Positions 42,322-51,375 of a stretch of 64,000 nt of DNA are shown piece by piece. Source of the stretch: Companilactobacillus bobalius (GTDB taxonomy: Bacteria; Bacillota; Bacilli; Lactobacillales; Lactobacillaceae); contig NZ_LNUA01000032.1 in the NCBI RefSeq assembly GCF_009764355.1, positions 248,001 to 312,000 of the forward strand. Reading direction: 5' to 3'. The translations under genes and the position numbers were made by a program. The notes under the pieces were generated by a model. The model searched no databases, was not told the DNA's origin, and saw only the letters and a program-made list of their open reading frames with translations. The number at the start of each line of letters is the position of its first letter. The stretch's first letter is position 1.

Positions 42322-43485
42322 ATGAATAAATATTTGCTTGGAGAAAATGAATTCGATAAGTTTTATGACTTATATTTGTATTCCTTTAATCGTCAAGACT
42401 CATCACAACGTAAACGTGTCTTCAAAGTAAGAATCGATGCAAATAAGGCTAGACAAATTATTAATGGTTCAAAATTGGCTTATTTTTTATTTAGTATTCC
42501 TTTTGAAGTCAATTTTCATGGTGTTGACTATAAGATGAATGGTATTGGGGATGTAATGAGTGCGCCTGAATTTGGCGGTCAAGGTGGTGCTGGTAAATTA
42601 ACTAGGTTTTATTATCTGTACTGAAATAAGAAAAGTTATCTTTCAATATTCTTAGCACCATTTTCCTTTGGATACTATCGTCGTTTTGGGTTTGAACAGG
42701 TCTTTGATCACACACAAGTTGAGATCAAGAGTGAAAGTTTGCCTAGAATCAAAAATGCTGAGCACGGCTATGTTGAAAGAATCTCCATCAAGGATATTCC
42801 TGATGAACTAAAGAAAATGTATTTAGATCACAATGATTTGGGTGGAGTTAATCGTTCAAAATGGTGGTGGGATCATATGCTTGATAAGCATTCCGATTAC
42901 CAGGCCGCTCTAGCCTACGATGACGATGATGTTTTGATTGGTTATTTAATTTACTACAACCAAGATCAAACCTTTTATATACACGAATGGATCAACCTCA
43001 ATCCGTTAAGTCGTCAGTTATTAGCCAAATTTGTTATTAAGCATCAATCAATTTTTTCGAAGTTTGTTTATGAATCACCAAATCCAGATTTTAAATCAGA
43101 TATTTTAGATGATCCTTATACAACAAATTTAACAGTTACTCCTTATATGATGGCAAGAATTGTTAATTTGGAGGACTTTTTACAACGCTATCCAATTCAG
43201 GTAAATTCTTTAGAAAAAATCTACTTTAGGGTTAAAGATACTTTGGAATGGAATGATCATACTTGGGCTTTAGAGATTAATGATGGCAAAGTAAAATTAA
43301 GTGATGCCGACGGTGAAGGAGCTGATCTTGAGTTAACAATCCAGACGCTAACTAAGGCAATGTTTGGCTATCGTAATTTAAACTCTTTAGCTGATTATGG
43401 GACAGTTAAAGGGGATTTAAGTAAGATAAATAGCCTATCAAAAGTTTTTGTTTCCGAAAGACCTCAGTTGATCGACTATTTCTAA
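42322..43485 (+). pseudogene. Eis-like GNAT acetyltransferase with SCP2-type C-terminal domain, one in-frame stop
   Basis: A 387-codon frame. The layout is that of the Eis family: an N-terminal GNAT fold, a second GNAT-like region and a sterol-carrier-like C-terminal domain (LEINDGKVKLSDADGEGADLEL in parts). A TGA at 42622-42624, in a short degraded stretch after GAGKLTRFYYLY, splits it where the acetyl-CoA loop should be; the rest (LAPFSFGYYRRFGFE onward) is clean. Eis proteins acetylate amines; the target here is unknown. GGGAG precedes the ATG. Confidence 0.8.
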
Positions 43486-43634
43486 AATTGGTAAGGACCA
43501 AAATATAATAAAATATATAGAATAAAATTCATAAAAAATATGTAATAATTAATGAAAAAATAAAAAAAGTATAGTACGCTTGTCATGGGTTTATAAGTTA
43601 ATAGAAGGAAAATACTATTGGGAGGTTACATTCT

Positions 43635-44762
43635 TTGACATGGCATGTATGGCAAGTATCGCCGTTCATTACCAGTATTTTTTTCATTTTAGGTGTATTC
43701 ACATTATATCAAGTCCTGTATGACTGGATTAAGTCGTTATTTCATTTTAAAAATGTAAAAATGACTGATGATCAGTTAAAAGATGTATTCGGTATTCTTT
43801 ACATGCTAATTTTTATTTTTAGTATGCAGGCAACGATTGTAGGAAAATCTGTTTCGTGGGAATTTATGAACTTTCAAATAATTGCATTGATTTTCTGTGC
43901 TTATTTTTTGAACATCCATATTCCTTATCGTTACTTTATTCCTATTATATTAGTCTATATGATCTTTAATTCTTCAATAGGCTATTGGGAGTCATGGTGC
44001 CACGCGTGGACTTTGATTATGAGTTATGAATCGTTCAATTATATTAATCGAATTCAAAGTGAAAGTCATCGTTCATTTAGATACATGATGGTAGGAATTG
44101 TTTATGGTGGTCTAATGTGGTTTTTCGTTATGGTTAAATTTAATTTGACGTTGACTACTTTCTACGAGGAATGGTTCTATTTAGTTATCTTTGAAATATT
44201 GCTCTATAGTTATGTGAATATGATTTTACGTGATAGCAAATTGAAATTACATTTGTTGGAATTTGCTAATCACGATGCCTTAACTAAAGCTGAAAATTAT
44301 GCTGCTTATACGACTGAGATTCAATATGAGTTTGAATCCTGTCAACGAAACAAATTACATCTTTCCATGATGATGTTTGATATTGATCATTTTAAACATG
44401 TGAATGATACTTATGGTCACCTTGCAGGAGATAAAGTTTTGCAGCACGTTGCGGATGTTGCACTGACAGTTATTAATGCTAACGATCCGAAAGTAAAATT
44501 TTATCGAACTGGCGGGGTTACCGGCATTCATAACAGTTCGGGATATGATTTGGAATCAACTAAAGATATCGTGGATGAAATATTTATGGCCTTAAACCAT
44601 TTACCAATCGATATTAATGGTAAAAAGATCTATATTTCTATTTCGATGGGTGTTTCAACTGTTTCAGCAAAAGATATTCAACCTAATGATTTGTATAGTC
44701 GAGTAGATGGTAACCTTTATCACTCTAAGAACAATGGTCGTATGCAAATTACTGCTTTTTAA
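43635..44762 (+). CDS. Membrane protein with degenerate GGDEF domain, copy 1
   Basis: A 375-residue protein with about six N-terminal membrane helices (to residue 195) and a C-terminal GGDEF fold that starts at NHDALTKAENYAAYT. The Mg-binding MMFDIDHFK region (Asp239) is intact, but the active-site GGEEF reads GGVTG at 293-297 and the next five residues also differ from copy 2. The change covers 24 bases (44517-44540) without a length change. Diguanylate cyclase activity is therefore not expected. TTG start at 43635 fits GGAGGT nine bases upstream. Confidence 0.8.
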   Translation: MTWHVWQVSPFITSIFFILGVFTLYQVLYDWIKSLFHFKNVKMTDDQLKDVFGILYMLIFIFSMQATIVGKSVSWEFMNFQIIALIFCAYFLNIHIPYRYFIPIILVYMIFNSSIGYWESWCHAWTLIMSYESFNYINRIQSESHRSFRYMMVGIVYGGLMWFFVMVKFNLTLTTFYEEWFYLVIFEILLYSYVNMILRDSKLKLHLLEFANHDALTKAENYAAYTTEIQYEFESCQRNKLHLSMMMFDIDHFKHVNDTYGHLAGDKVLQHVADVALTVINANDPKVKFYRTGGVTGIHNSSGYDLESTKDIVDEIFMALNHLPIDINGKKIYISISMGVSTVSAKDIQPNDLYSRVDGNLYHSKNNGRMQITAF

Positions 44763-44766
44763 AAAA

Positions 44767-44808
44767 ATCCGCTATTTCTATGATTGTAATGAAATAACGG
44801 TTTTTTTT
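44767..44808 (+). terminator. Terminator between the two GGDEF genes
   Basis: CCGCTATTTC pairs with GAAATAACGG (one mismatch), followed by eight T. Confidence 0.8.
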
Positions 44809-44894
44809 ATGCTAAAATTAACTAGCATAAATATAAAAGTTTATAAAAATTAAATAAATTATTAAATGAAATTCCTAAGGAGGGTTATGCGTCC

Positions 44895-46022
44895 TTGACA
44901 TGGTCTGTGTGGCACGTATCACCATTTGTAACAAGTGTTTTTTTTATTTTGGGAGTCTTTACGTTATATCAAGTTCTCTATGATGGATTAAAGACGTTGC
45001 TACATTCTAAGAATATTAAGATAGATGATGATTCATTAAACTCCATATTTGGAGTTTTGTATATGTTGATTTTTATTTTTAGTATGCAGGCCACCTTAGT
45101 GGGAACACCCATATCGTGGCAATTTATGAATTTTCAATTGATAGGATTAATTTTCTGTGCCTATTTCTTGAATATAAAAGTTTCAACATATTTCTTTTTT
45201 CCAATTATGGTTCTGTACATGTTCTTTAATGGTTCAATTGGTTATTGGGAATCATGGCTTCATGGATTTATTTTAATGATTTTTTATATCTCATTAAATA
45301 AATTACGTCGTCGTCAAAAGTACCGTCACCCATTTGTTTGTTATATGTTAATGGGTACTGTTTTTGGAGGATTGTTGTGGTTATGCATGAAAATTAAATT
45401 TGCATTGCCGATAGCAACGTTCCTAGAAGAATGGAGTTACTTAGTTATTTTCGAAGCTCTACTCTATAGTTATGTAGGGATGATTTTGCGTGATAGTCAA
45501 TTAAAATTAAAGTTATTACAATTTGCTAATCATGATGCGTTAACTAAAACTGAAAATTATGCCGCCTATACGGAAGAAATAAACAATTTGTTCGACAGTA
45601 GTGCAAGAAATAAATTGGACTTGTCGATGATGATGTTTGATATTGATCACTTTAAACAAGTAAATGATACTTATGGTCATTTAGCTGGCGATAAGGTTTT
45701 GCAACATGTCGCTGATGTAGTCCATACAGTTATCAATGCTAATGATCCAAATGTTAAGTTGTATCGTACTGGTGGTGAAGAGTTCAACGTAATTTTTCCA
45801 GGATATGATTTGGATTCTACGGAACCAATCGTTAAGGAAATCTTTGCAGCTTTGAATCACTTAGATGTTAATATTGATGGTGAGGATATTTCGATAACAA
45901 TTTCTGTTGGTGTTTCGATGATTTCGAAAAAGGATACGAAACCTAATGATTTCTATACACGAGTTGATAGTAATCTGTATCGTTCCAAGAGAAATGGTCG
46001 TATGAGAATTACAGTAGCTTAA
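44895..46022 (+). CDS. Membrane diguanylate cyclase-like GGDEF protein, copy 2
   Basis: A 375-residue protein of the same length and topology as copy 1: about six membrane helices, then a GGDEF domain with DHDALTK-type start, MMFDIDHFKQVNDTYGHLAGD and the intact active-site GGEEF at 293-297. No RxxD inhibitory site lies five residues before it. Such proteins make c-di-GMP from two GTP. TTG at 44895 with AAGGAGG ten bases upstream gives the same MTW start as copy 1. c-di-GMP enzymes are uncommon in lactobacilli; no EAL domain gene is in the window. Confidence 0.88.
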   Translation: MTWSVWHVSPFVTSVFFILGVFTLYQVLYDGLKTLLHSKNIKIDDDSLNSIFGVLYMLIFIFSMQATLVGTPISWQFMNFQLIGLIFCAYFLNIKVSTYFFFPIMVLYMFFNGSIGYWESWLHGFILMIFYISLNKLRRRQKYRHPFVCYMLMGTVFGGLLWLCMKIKFALPIATFLEEWSYLVIFEALLYSYVGMILRDSQLKLKLLQFANHDALTKTENYAAYTEEINNLFDSSARNKLDLSMMMFDIDHFKQVNDTYGHLAGDKVLQHVADVVHTVINANDPNVKLYRTGGEEFNVIFPGYDLDSTEPIVKEIFAALNHLDVNIDGEDISITISVGVSMISKKDTKPNDFYTRVDSNLYRSKRNGRMRITVA

Positions 46023-46028
46023 AATTAA

Positions 46029-46082
46029 AAAATGGCACCTATATTAGATTTTTCATAAATCTAGTATAGGTGCCATTTACTT
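46029..46082. terminator. Long bidirectional terminator
   Basis: A stem of about 20 base pairs (AAATGGCACCTATATTAGA with near-perfect complement, one bulge) with flanking A and T runs serves the convergent GGDEF and permease genes. Confidence 0.9.
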
Positions 46083-47432
46083 TTATGCAGCGGTTTCTAC
46101 TTTTGAAGTTTTACTACTTTTAGGCATAACCAGATTTAGAACAATAGCGGCAATAGCTGCTACGGCAATTGGTGATCCTAGTAAGTATTGAAGAATTTGT
46201 GGAGCATTCTTAGTTACGTTAGCGGGTAAGAGTACTAAGGCCAATGTTAAAACAATTGGTAGACCGATAATATAAAGGTCACGATCAGTTGTTTCAAGAC
46301 CACGGATAACGTTTAAACCATTTAACATAATAGTAACGGTGATAATGGCGAAGACGCCACCGATAACTGGTGCGGGAATAGCGGCTAGGAAAGCAGATAA
46401 TTTACTGAAGAATCCTAAAATGGAGAACCATATTCCGGCGAAAAGGAAAACTCGTTTACTAGCAACACCAGTAATAGAAATCACACCAGCATTAGTTGAG
46501 TAACCTGTAACAGGTGTTGTACCAAGAAGAGCAGCAACTAAACAACTTATTCCTTCACCGATAATACCATGGTTCCATTGTTTGTCAGTAATCTCATGAT
46601 TAGTAACGGCACCCATGGCGAACCATGTACCAGTTGTTTCAGTAGTAATTACGGCATAGATGATAATGAAAGTGTTGATAGCTGAAGGCCAGAAAACTTA
46701 ACTCTTACTTAGTATATAATAACAAAGCTATTAATTTTTGAAAGCAATCAAGAATTGTTGGCATAAAAAGATTGTTTTATTTTAAAGCTATTGATATATA
46801 ATTACTAAAGCTAAAATAATTGAGCTAGTTCTGAAGAAACGACGAACCTTAGGAAATTTCAAACTGATTCCGACAGAAATAACTAATGTTAAAGCTGTAA
46901 TAGAAGCTAGAATAATATTTTTATCGATATTTCCAGGAGCGTTGAAGATATTACTGTTTAAAGCTGTAGGAATTAATGAAAGACCAACACAAGTGATGAT
47001 AGTGCCACCGACCATAGCGGGGACTAATTTATTGATGATTTTTTGGAAAGATACACTGGCACCTAAGATATTATATTGGAAACGAACTATCAATAAATCA
47101 TGGGAGATATTAACCATAACGTTGCCTTTAAAGCAACAAGAGGTTAAAACAACACCAGCGGGGCATCCTAGTGGAACAAACGAAGGACCTTGTGAAACAG
47201 GCATTTTCATGAAGACGAAGGTTTGTAAGATTGTACCAATACCAGCAGCTAAGAAGGTTGACTGTAGAAGTCCCATTTGATCTCCTAAGCCCATAGCCAT
47301 CATTCCTGCAAGAATGATAGGGGGTACGTAAATATCCATTGCTAAGACGTTATTGATTACTAAGAAGCCAGCTTTGCCTAGACAAATTTTATCATCTGGT
47401 CCAACTAATAAATTACTTTTATTATTTTCCAT
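46083..47432 (-). pseudogene. NCS2 family purine (xanthine/uracil-type) permease, interrupted
   Basis: A 449-codon frame for an NCS2 nucleobase permease. N-terminal landmarks are AGFLVINNVLAMDIYVPP and SQGPSFVPLG; the C-terminal half has TGYSTNAGVISITGVASKR. About 47060-47160 is open but foreign-looking, and 46690-46800 has several stops where helices around the second half of the fold belong. Both remaining parts share one frame. It overlaps the end of the upstream guanine deaminase gene, so the pair forms a purine salvage operon and purine is the likelier substrate than uracil. Confidence 0.85.
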
Positions 47433-48759
47433 TTTCTTCTCCTAGTTTATCGTGAACTAATTTTCCAGATACATAAACCTGTTTGATATTCTCTTTGTTA
47501 GTGTGATAAATCAGTCTTTCAAAGATTTCTTGTTTAGTAATCTTATTACTAATGGAGGAACACTATGATTTGGAAAAAAAGTCAGCCTTGAATCCCAAAT
47601 TGATTTGACCAGTTTTGAGATGAAGAGCTAAAGCGCCGCCAACCGTTGCTAGATAAAAGACATTTGCAGCTGTTAAACGACTATTTTGTTTAGTTTCATC
47701 TTGTAAAGTTTGAGATGACATAATTGCTTGTTGCATATTTCGATAAAGGCTTGGAGAGAACCCTCCAGAGATGTCAGTTCCCAAACCAACTTTTACTTTT
47801 TGTTGGTGAGCTGCTTTGACACGCATGATATTGTTGCCAAAGTAGGCGTTAGAAATTGGACAGTGAGCCAAAGCGGTTTGTTTTTTGTGAAATAGTTCTA
47901 GGTCACTGTCATTTAGTTGAGTACCATGGGCCAAAACTGTTTTGTCAGTTAGTAAGCCAAATTGATTCAGTACTTCAGCATCTCTTTTGTGAAAACGATT
48001 GATAGCATACTGATCTTCCCAGATACTTTCGCTACAATGAGTTTGGATGGGGAGATTGTATTCAGCTGCTAATCTTCCTAGGCCAGCGAGAGTATTGTCC
48101 GTACAACTAGGAACAAAACGCGGTGTGATAACTGGAGTTACTTCGGCCTTAGTTTGCTTTTGAAGTCTAAGAATTTCCTCAATGAAACGTCTAGTTTCTT
48201 TAATGGCCTCTTGAGAAGAGTTATCACGATAAAAATCAGGGGTTTGTTCTGGATTATCCATTGCAACTTTCCCAATAAAGGCCCTTTGACCTAGTTGAGC
48301 ACATACTTTAGCAAGGACTAAATTAGCATCAGTATCAACCGAACCAAAGAAAAGACCAGTAGTTGTTCCATTTGCTAAAAGTTCAGAAATGAGGTTTCGG
48401 TATCCATTTCAAACACTGGCTAAGTCTATTTTGCAGAATTCCAATGGAAAAGGATACGTATTGAGCCATTCCTGAAGTGGCCGATCCAAAGCCAAACCAG
48501 CTTGAGGCCATTGTGGAGCGTGAATATGTAAATCAGTGAATCCTGGTAGTAAATAATTACCAGGCGGTAAGATATGAAGAATCTTTTGTTGCTTAGCAAG
48601 TTGTTTGACAGATTGATAATCAGAATCTTCAACGGAAATTACACGGTCAATAATGCCTGACTGGTCTACACATATAAGTACTTTTGGTGTAAAATCCGCC
48701 TTGTCAAACGTTGCTGAAGATACAATAGGGCCTTCAAAAACAATTTGATAGGTGATAAT
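47422..48759 (-). pseudogene. guaD: Guanine deaminase (amidohydrolase), interrupted
   Basis: A frame of about 445 codons. Metal-binding GFTDLHIHAPQWPQ, the middle HCSESIWED, LAHGTQL and late GLGTDISGG match guanine deaminase, which converts guanine to xanthine. There is a TGA at about 48412-48414 after KIDLASV and a TAG near 47563 inside short poor stretches; the tail (KQVYVSGKLVHD) runs in frame to 47422. No normal start codon is visible: after the upstream stop the frame opens ATT ATC ACC TAT, four bases beyond AAGGAAGTG, so the start may be ATT or a corrupted ATG. Confidence 0.82.
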
Positions 48760-48821
48760 CTAACACTTCCTTAAAATTTGTTGTCCTTAGAATAACATGA
48801 ATGATTGTGTAAATAAATAGT

Positions 48822-48836
48822 AAAATGTTCGTGTTT
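48822..48836 (-). promoter_or_regulatory. PurR-box-like operator upstream of guaD
   Basis: Read on the minus strand, AAACACGAACATTTT resembles the Lactobacillales PurR box (AWWWCCGAACWWT). It lies about 65 bases before guaD, which fits purine control of deaminase and permease. Confidence 0.5.
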
Positions 48837-48854
48837 TACTTATATAAGAAAATA

Positions 48855-48892
48855 ACACGCTTCCAAAAAAGGGATACGTGCTATTTTTTTAT
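48855..48892. terminator. Hairpin with T run in the guaD/aspG intergenic region
   Basis: ATAACACG pairs with CGTGCTAT (one mismatch) around TTCC-GGGAT and is followed by seven T. The rest of the 48780-49136 gap holds the PurR box, the aspG promoter and AT-rich sequence with no gene. Confidence 0.5.
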
Positions 48893-49073
48893 ATAAAAAT
48901 AATTTTGAAACAGATTGTAGTTGCTTTTAAACTAGGATATTTAGGATTTATGAAATCTGATTTTTAAGAAATATATTTATTAAAAGTATTCAGGATTTTT
49001 TTATAAAAATATTTCGTTTTAATTAAATAGACCAATTGTAATTATTTCTTTACAAATTTGCTTAAAAAACTTC

Positions 49074-49102
49074 TTGATTGTATATACAATCCTGACTATA
49101 CT
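49074..49102 (+). promoter_or_regulatory. aspG operon promoter with GntR-type operator
   Basis: TTGATT (49074-49079), 17-base spacer, TATACT (49097-49102). A perfect 16-base palindrome GATTGTATATACAATC (49076-49091) overlaps the -35 box and spacer; its GTATATAC core fits HutC-type GntR operators, and such a regulator is encoded at 50103. Confidence 0.75.
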
Positions 49103-49107
49103 AAAAG

Positions 49108-49121
49108 CGAAATCGATTACA
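49108..49121 (+). promoter_or_regulatory. cre candidate at the aspG transcription start
   Basis: CGAAATCGATTACA matches the cre consensus at 13 of 14 positions and sits at about +1 to +13 of the aspG promoter, a position where CcpA blocks transcription. Confidence 0.6.
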
Positions 49122-49136
49122 AAAAGGAGCGATAAA

Positions 49137-50090
49137 ATGACTTATGCAATGATTGGTACTTGGAGAATGGCTTATGAGGGTTTGTGTAAAGGCATGGACC
49201 TTTTAAAGACTAATGGAAAAAGTTCAGATGCTGTAGAAGAAGCTATTAAAGAAGTTGAAGACTATCCCTTTTTTAAATCAGTTGGTTATGGTGGTTTACC
49301 CAATGCTAATGGTTTGGTGGAAATGGATTTAGCCTTTATGAATGGCGATACTTTTGAAGTTGGAGCCGTGATGGGAATCAGTGATATTAAGAATCCGATT
49401 TCGGTAGCCAAAAGGTTAAGTCATGAGCATTTTAATAGCGTCATGGTAGGAGAGGGCGCCACTCAATATGCATCACAAAGTGGTTTTGAACGGAAAAACA
49501 TGTTGACCGATCGCGCTAAAAAAATATGGGAAAAAAGAAAAAAAGAAATAGCCGAAAAGAATTTATCCCCCTATGATGGTCACGATACTGTAGGGTTGTG
49601 GACTATTGTTATATAATAGACTTATAGTAATTTTCAATATTTCGGTAAAACGATTTGTAATTTGACTATAAAATACTCATAATAATATATAAATTAAAAA
49701 AGCACTCATTGAGTGCTTTTTATTGTAGCGGGGGGAATTCAAGGACTAGGAGAAGATATCATGAAGGGATGGAAGTTTTATGAAATCGTTCGTTTGATGG
49801 GAACTGGATTAAGTCCACAAGAAGCGTGTGACCTTATAATTTTGCCACCTGCGGTCATATTGAAGAAACGCTATGGTAAAGCAGGTGAATTCTCATTGGT
49901 TGCTCTTAATAAAGACGGACAATGGGGTGTAGCAACAAATGTTGAATTCACTTTTGCCGTGGGTATTGACATGATGTTGTCGAAGATACAAATTGCTTAT
50001 CCAGAAGATAGTAATAAGACTAAGATCAATCCAATTCCTCAAGAGTGGTTAGATGCTTATGAAAAAAGAATCAAGGCTCCGATAGATTAA
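49137..50090 (+). pseudogene. N4-(beta-N-acetylglucosaminyl)-L-asparaginase, interrupted
   Basis: A 317-codon frame of the glycosylasparaginase (Ntn hydrolase) family, which splits GlcNAc-Asn into aspartate and an aminosugar. The self-cleavage site GHDTVG with nucleophile Thr151 is present. Codons 154-202 (49596-49742) are AT-rich stop-containing sequence; the family has a segment of the same length there, covering the start of the beta-subunit. GLGEDIMKG and the rest resume in frame. ATG at 49137 follows AAAAGGAG. First gene of a five-gene unit with GntR, GrdB-like, EIIC and M20. Confidence 0.85.
49694..49723 (+). terminator. Terminator-like hairpin inside the asparaginase interruption
   Basis: AAAAGCACTCA pairs with TGAGTGCTTTT with a two-base turn and is followed by TTATT. 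It lies wholly inside the foreign block and could stop transcription into the downstream operon. Confidence 0.65.
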
Positions 50091-50102
50091 GAGGGAGTTT
50101 TT

Positions 50103-50819
50103 ATGAAGTATTTATATAGTGAAATAGCCGATAAGTTAGAACAAGATATCAAGAATGGTGAATTTGGAATTCACCAAAAATTACCAGCAGAAAATGAATT
50201 GTCGTTTCGTTTTGAAACTTCACGTTTAACAATTAGGAAAGCCATAGAGGAGTTACAAAGACGTGATTTAGTTGTAAAAGATCGCAATCGGGGAACTTTT
50301 ATTTTGCCACCAGAAACTAAGAAAATTTCTAGTGGATTAAATGGCCTATATAGTTTTAGTGAAGTGGCCAAAAGACAGCATATGAAACCAGAAACCGTTG
50401 TTTTGGACTTGGAGACAGCCCAAGAGGTACCATCTCTGATAAAAAAGCAACTTCAATTGCAAGGTGATGAACCACTTTGGAAATTAGAGCGATTAAGACT
50501 GGGTAATGGGGAACCTCTGACACATGAAGAAATATATTTACAAAAGCGCTTTGTACCTGATCTAACTGAGAAGACGGCATCCACTTCTTTATTTAAGATG
50601 ATTGAAAAAAATGTTTCGATTGCCTATGCCAGTCAGGAGTTAGAGGCAGTTATTCTTGAAGGTAGAATTAGTGAACTTTTGCAAAATAGGTCAGGAGAAC
50701 CAACTTTTTTAGTTCATACGACATCATATTCAGCTGATGGATATCCAATTTTACATGACGAATCGTACTATCGATCTGATAAATATAGTTTTCATAATAT
50801 TTTGTATCGTCATCATTAG
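50103..50819 (+). CDS. GntR family regulator, HutC subfamily (UTRA effector domain)
   Basis: A 238-residue repressor. The winged HTH is at the N-terminus (KYLYSEIADKLEQDI, LPAENELSFRFETSRLTIRKAIEEL), followed by the UTRA ligand domain (EPLWKLERLRLGNGEPLTHEE to YRSDKYSFHN). UTRA regulators sense small molecules such as aminosugar phosphates. Its likely operator is the palindrome in the aspG promoter. GAGGGAG precedes the ATG. It sits inside the operon it probably controls. Intact. Confidence 0.9.
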   Translation: MKYLYSEIADKLEQDIKNGEFGIHQKLPAENELSFRFETSRLTIRKAIEELQRRDLVVKDRNRGTFILPPETKKISSGLNGLYSFSEVAKRQHMKPETVVLDLETAQEVPSLIKKQLQLQGDEPLWKLERLRLGNGEPLTHEEIYLQKRFVPDLTEKTASTSLFKMIEKNVSIAYASQELEAVILEGRISELLQNRSGEPTFLVHTTSYSADGYPILHDESYYRSDKYSFHNILYRHH

Positions 50820-50835
50820 TTAGGAGGTTAGGAAA

Positions 50836-51360
50836 ATGAAAGTGATTATATTGTTAGACCAAATTCAAGCAGGTTTAGGTGGCAAAGAAAAAGCCGATAC
50901 TGAATTAGGCGGTAAAAAATTGGCGATGGGTGCGGCTGATACGATTGATAAAACTTTAAAAAAGAAAAATTCCTCAATTATGGCTACTTTTTTCTGTGGG
51001 ACAGAATTTTATGAGGCTAATAAGGATATTGTTCAAGGAAAAATCACTCGCATGTGTCAAAAAATGCAGCCAGATGTTTTATTAGTTGGGCCAACCTATG
51101 ACTATAGCGACTTTGCAAAAATGGCTTGCGAAGTAGGATATGCAGTGGAAAGTAACTCCGAGATTCCGGTTGTGGCAATGGTGGCTCAAGAAAAAAATGC
51201 CGATATTATCTCTGAGTATAAAGATAAATTGAATATCGTTAAAATGCCCAAAAAGGGTGGTACTGGTTTATCGGACTCGATTGATAATGGGATTGAACTA
51301 TGTGCCAAAAAAGTAAAGAAAGAAGATATAACTGAATTTGTGACTAAATATTGTTTTTAG
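50836..51360 (+). CDS. GrdB-like protein (glycine/betaine reductase component B-related)
   Basis: A 174-residue soluble protein. The start MKVIILLDQIQAGLGGKEKAD, the ATFFCGTEFYE segment (Cys54) and KMQPDVLLVGPTYDYSDFAKMACEVG resemble the N-terminal part of the GrdB/PrdB selenoprotein-B family of substrate-specific reductase subunits. It lacks an in-frame TGA, so no selenocysteine, and is much shorter than GrdB. No other reductase gene is near. Its role within a PTS/peptidase operon is unknown; redox or ligand-binding functions are both possible. GGAGG precedes the ATG. Confidence 0.65.
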   Translation: MKVIILLDQIQAGLGGKEKADTELGGKKLAMGAADTIDKTLKKKNSSIMATFFCGTEFYEANKDIVQGKITRMCQKMQPDVLLVGPTYDYSDFAKMACEVGYAVESNSEIPVVAMVAQEKNADIISEYKDKLNIVKMPKKGGTGLSDSIDNGIELCAKKVKKEDITEFVTKYCF

Positions 51361-51375
51361 AAGGGAATGATCTTC

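Noticed and set aside
50836..51360. GrdB-like gene as a true glycine reductase selenoprotein
   Set aside because: There is no in-frame TGA, it is far shorter than GrdB, and no grdA, grdC, grdE or thioredoxin gene is near.
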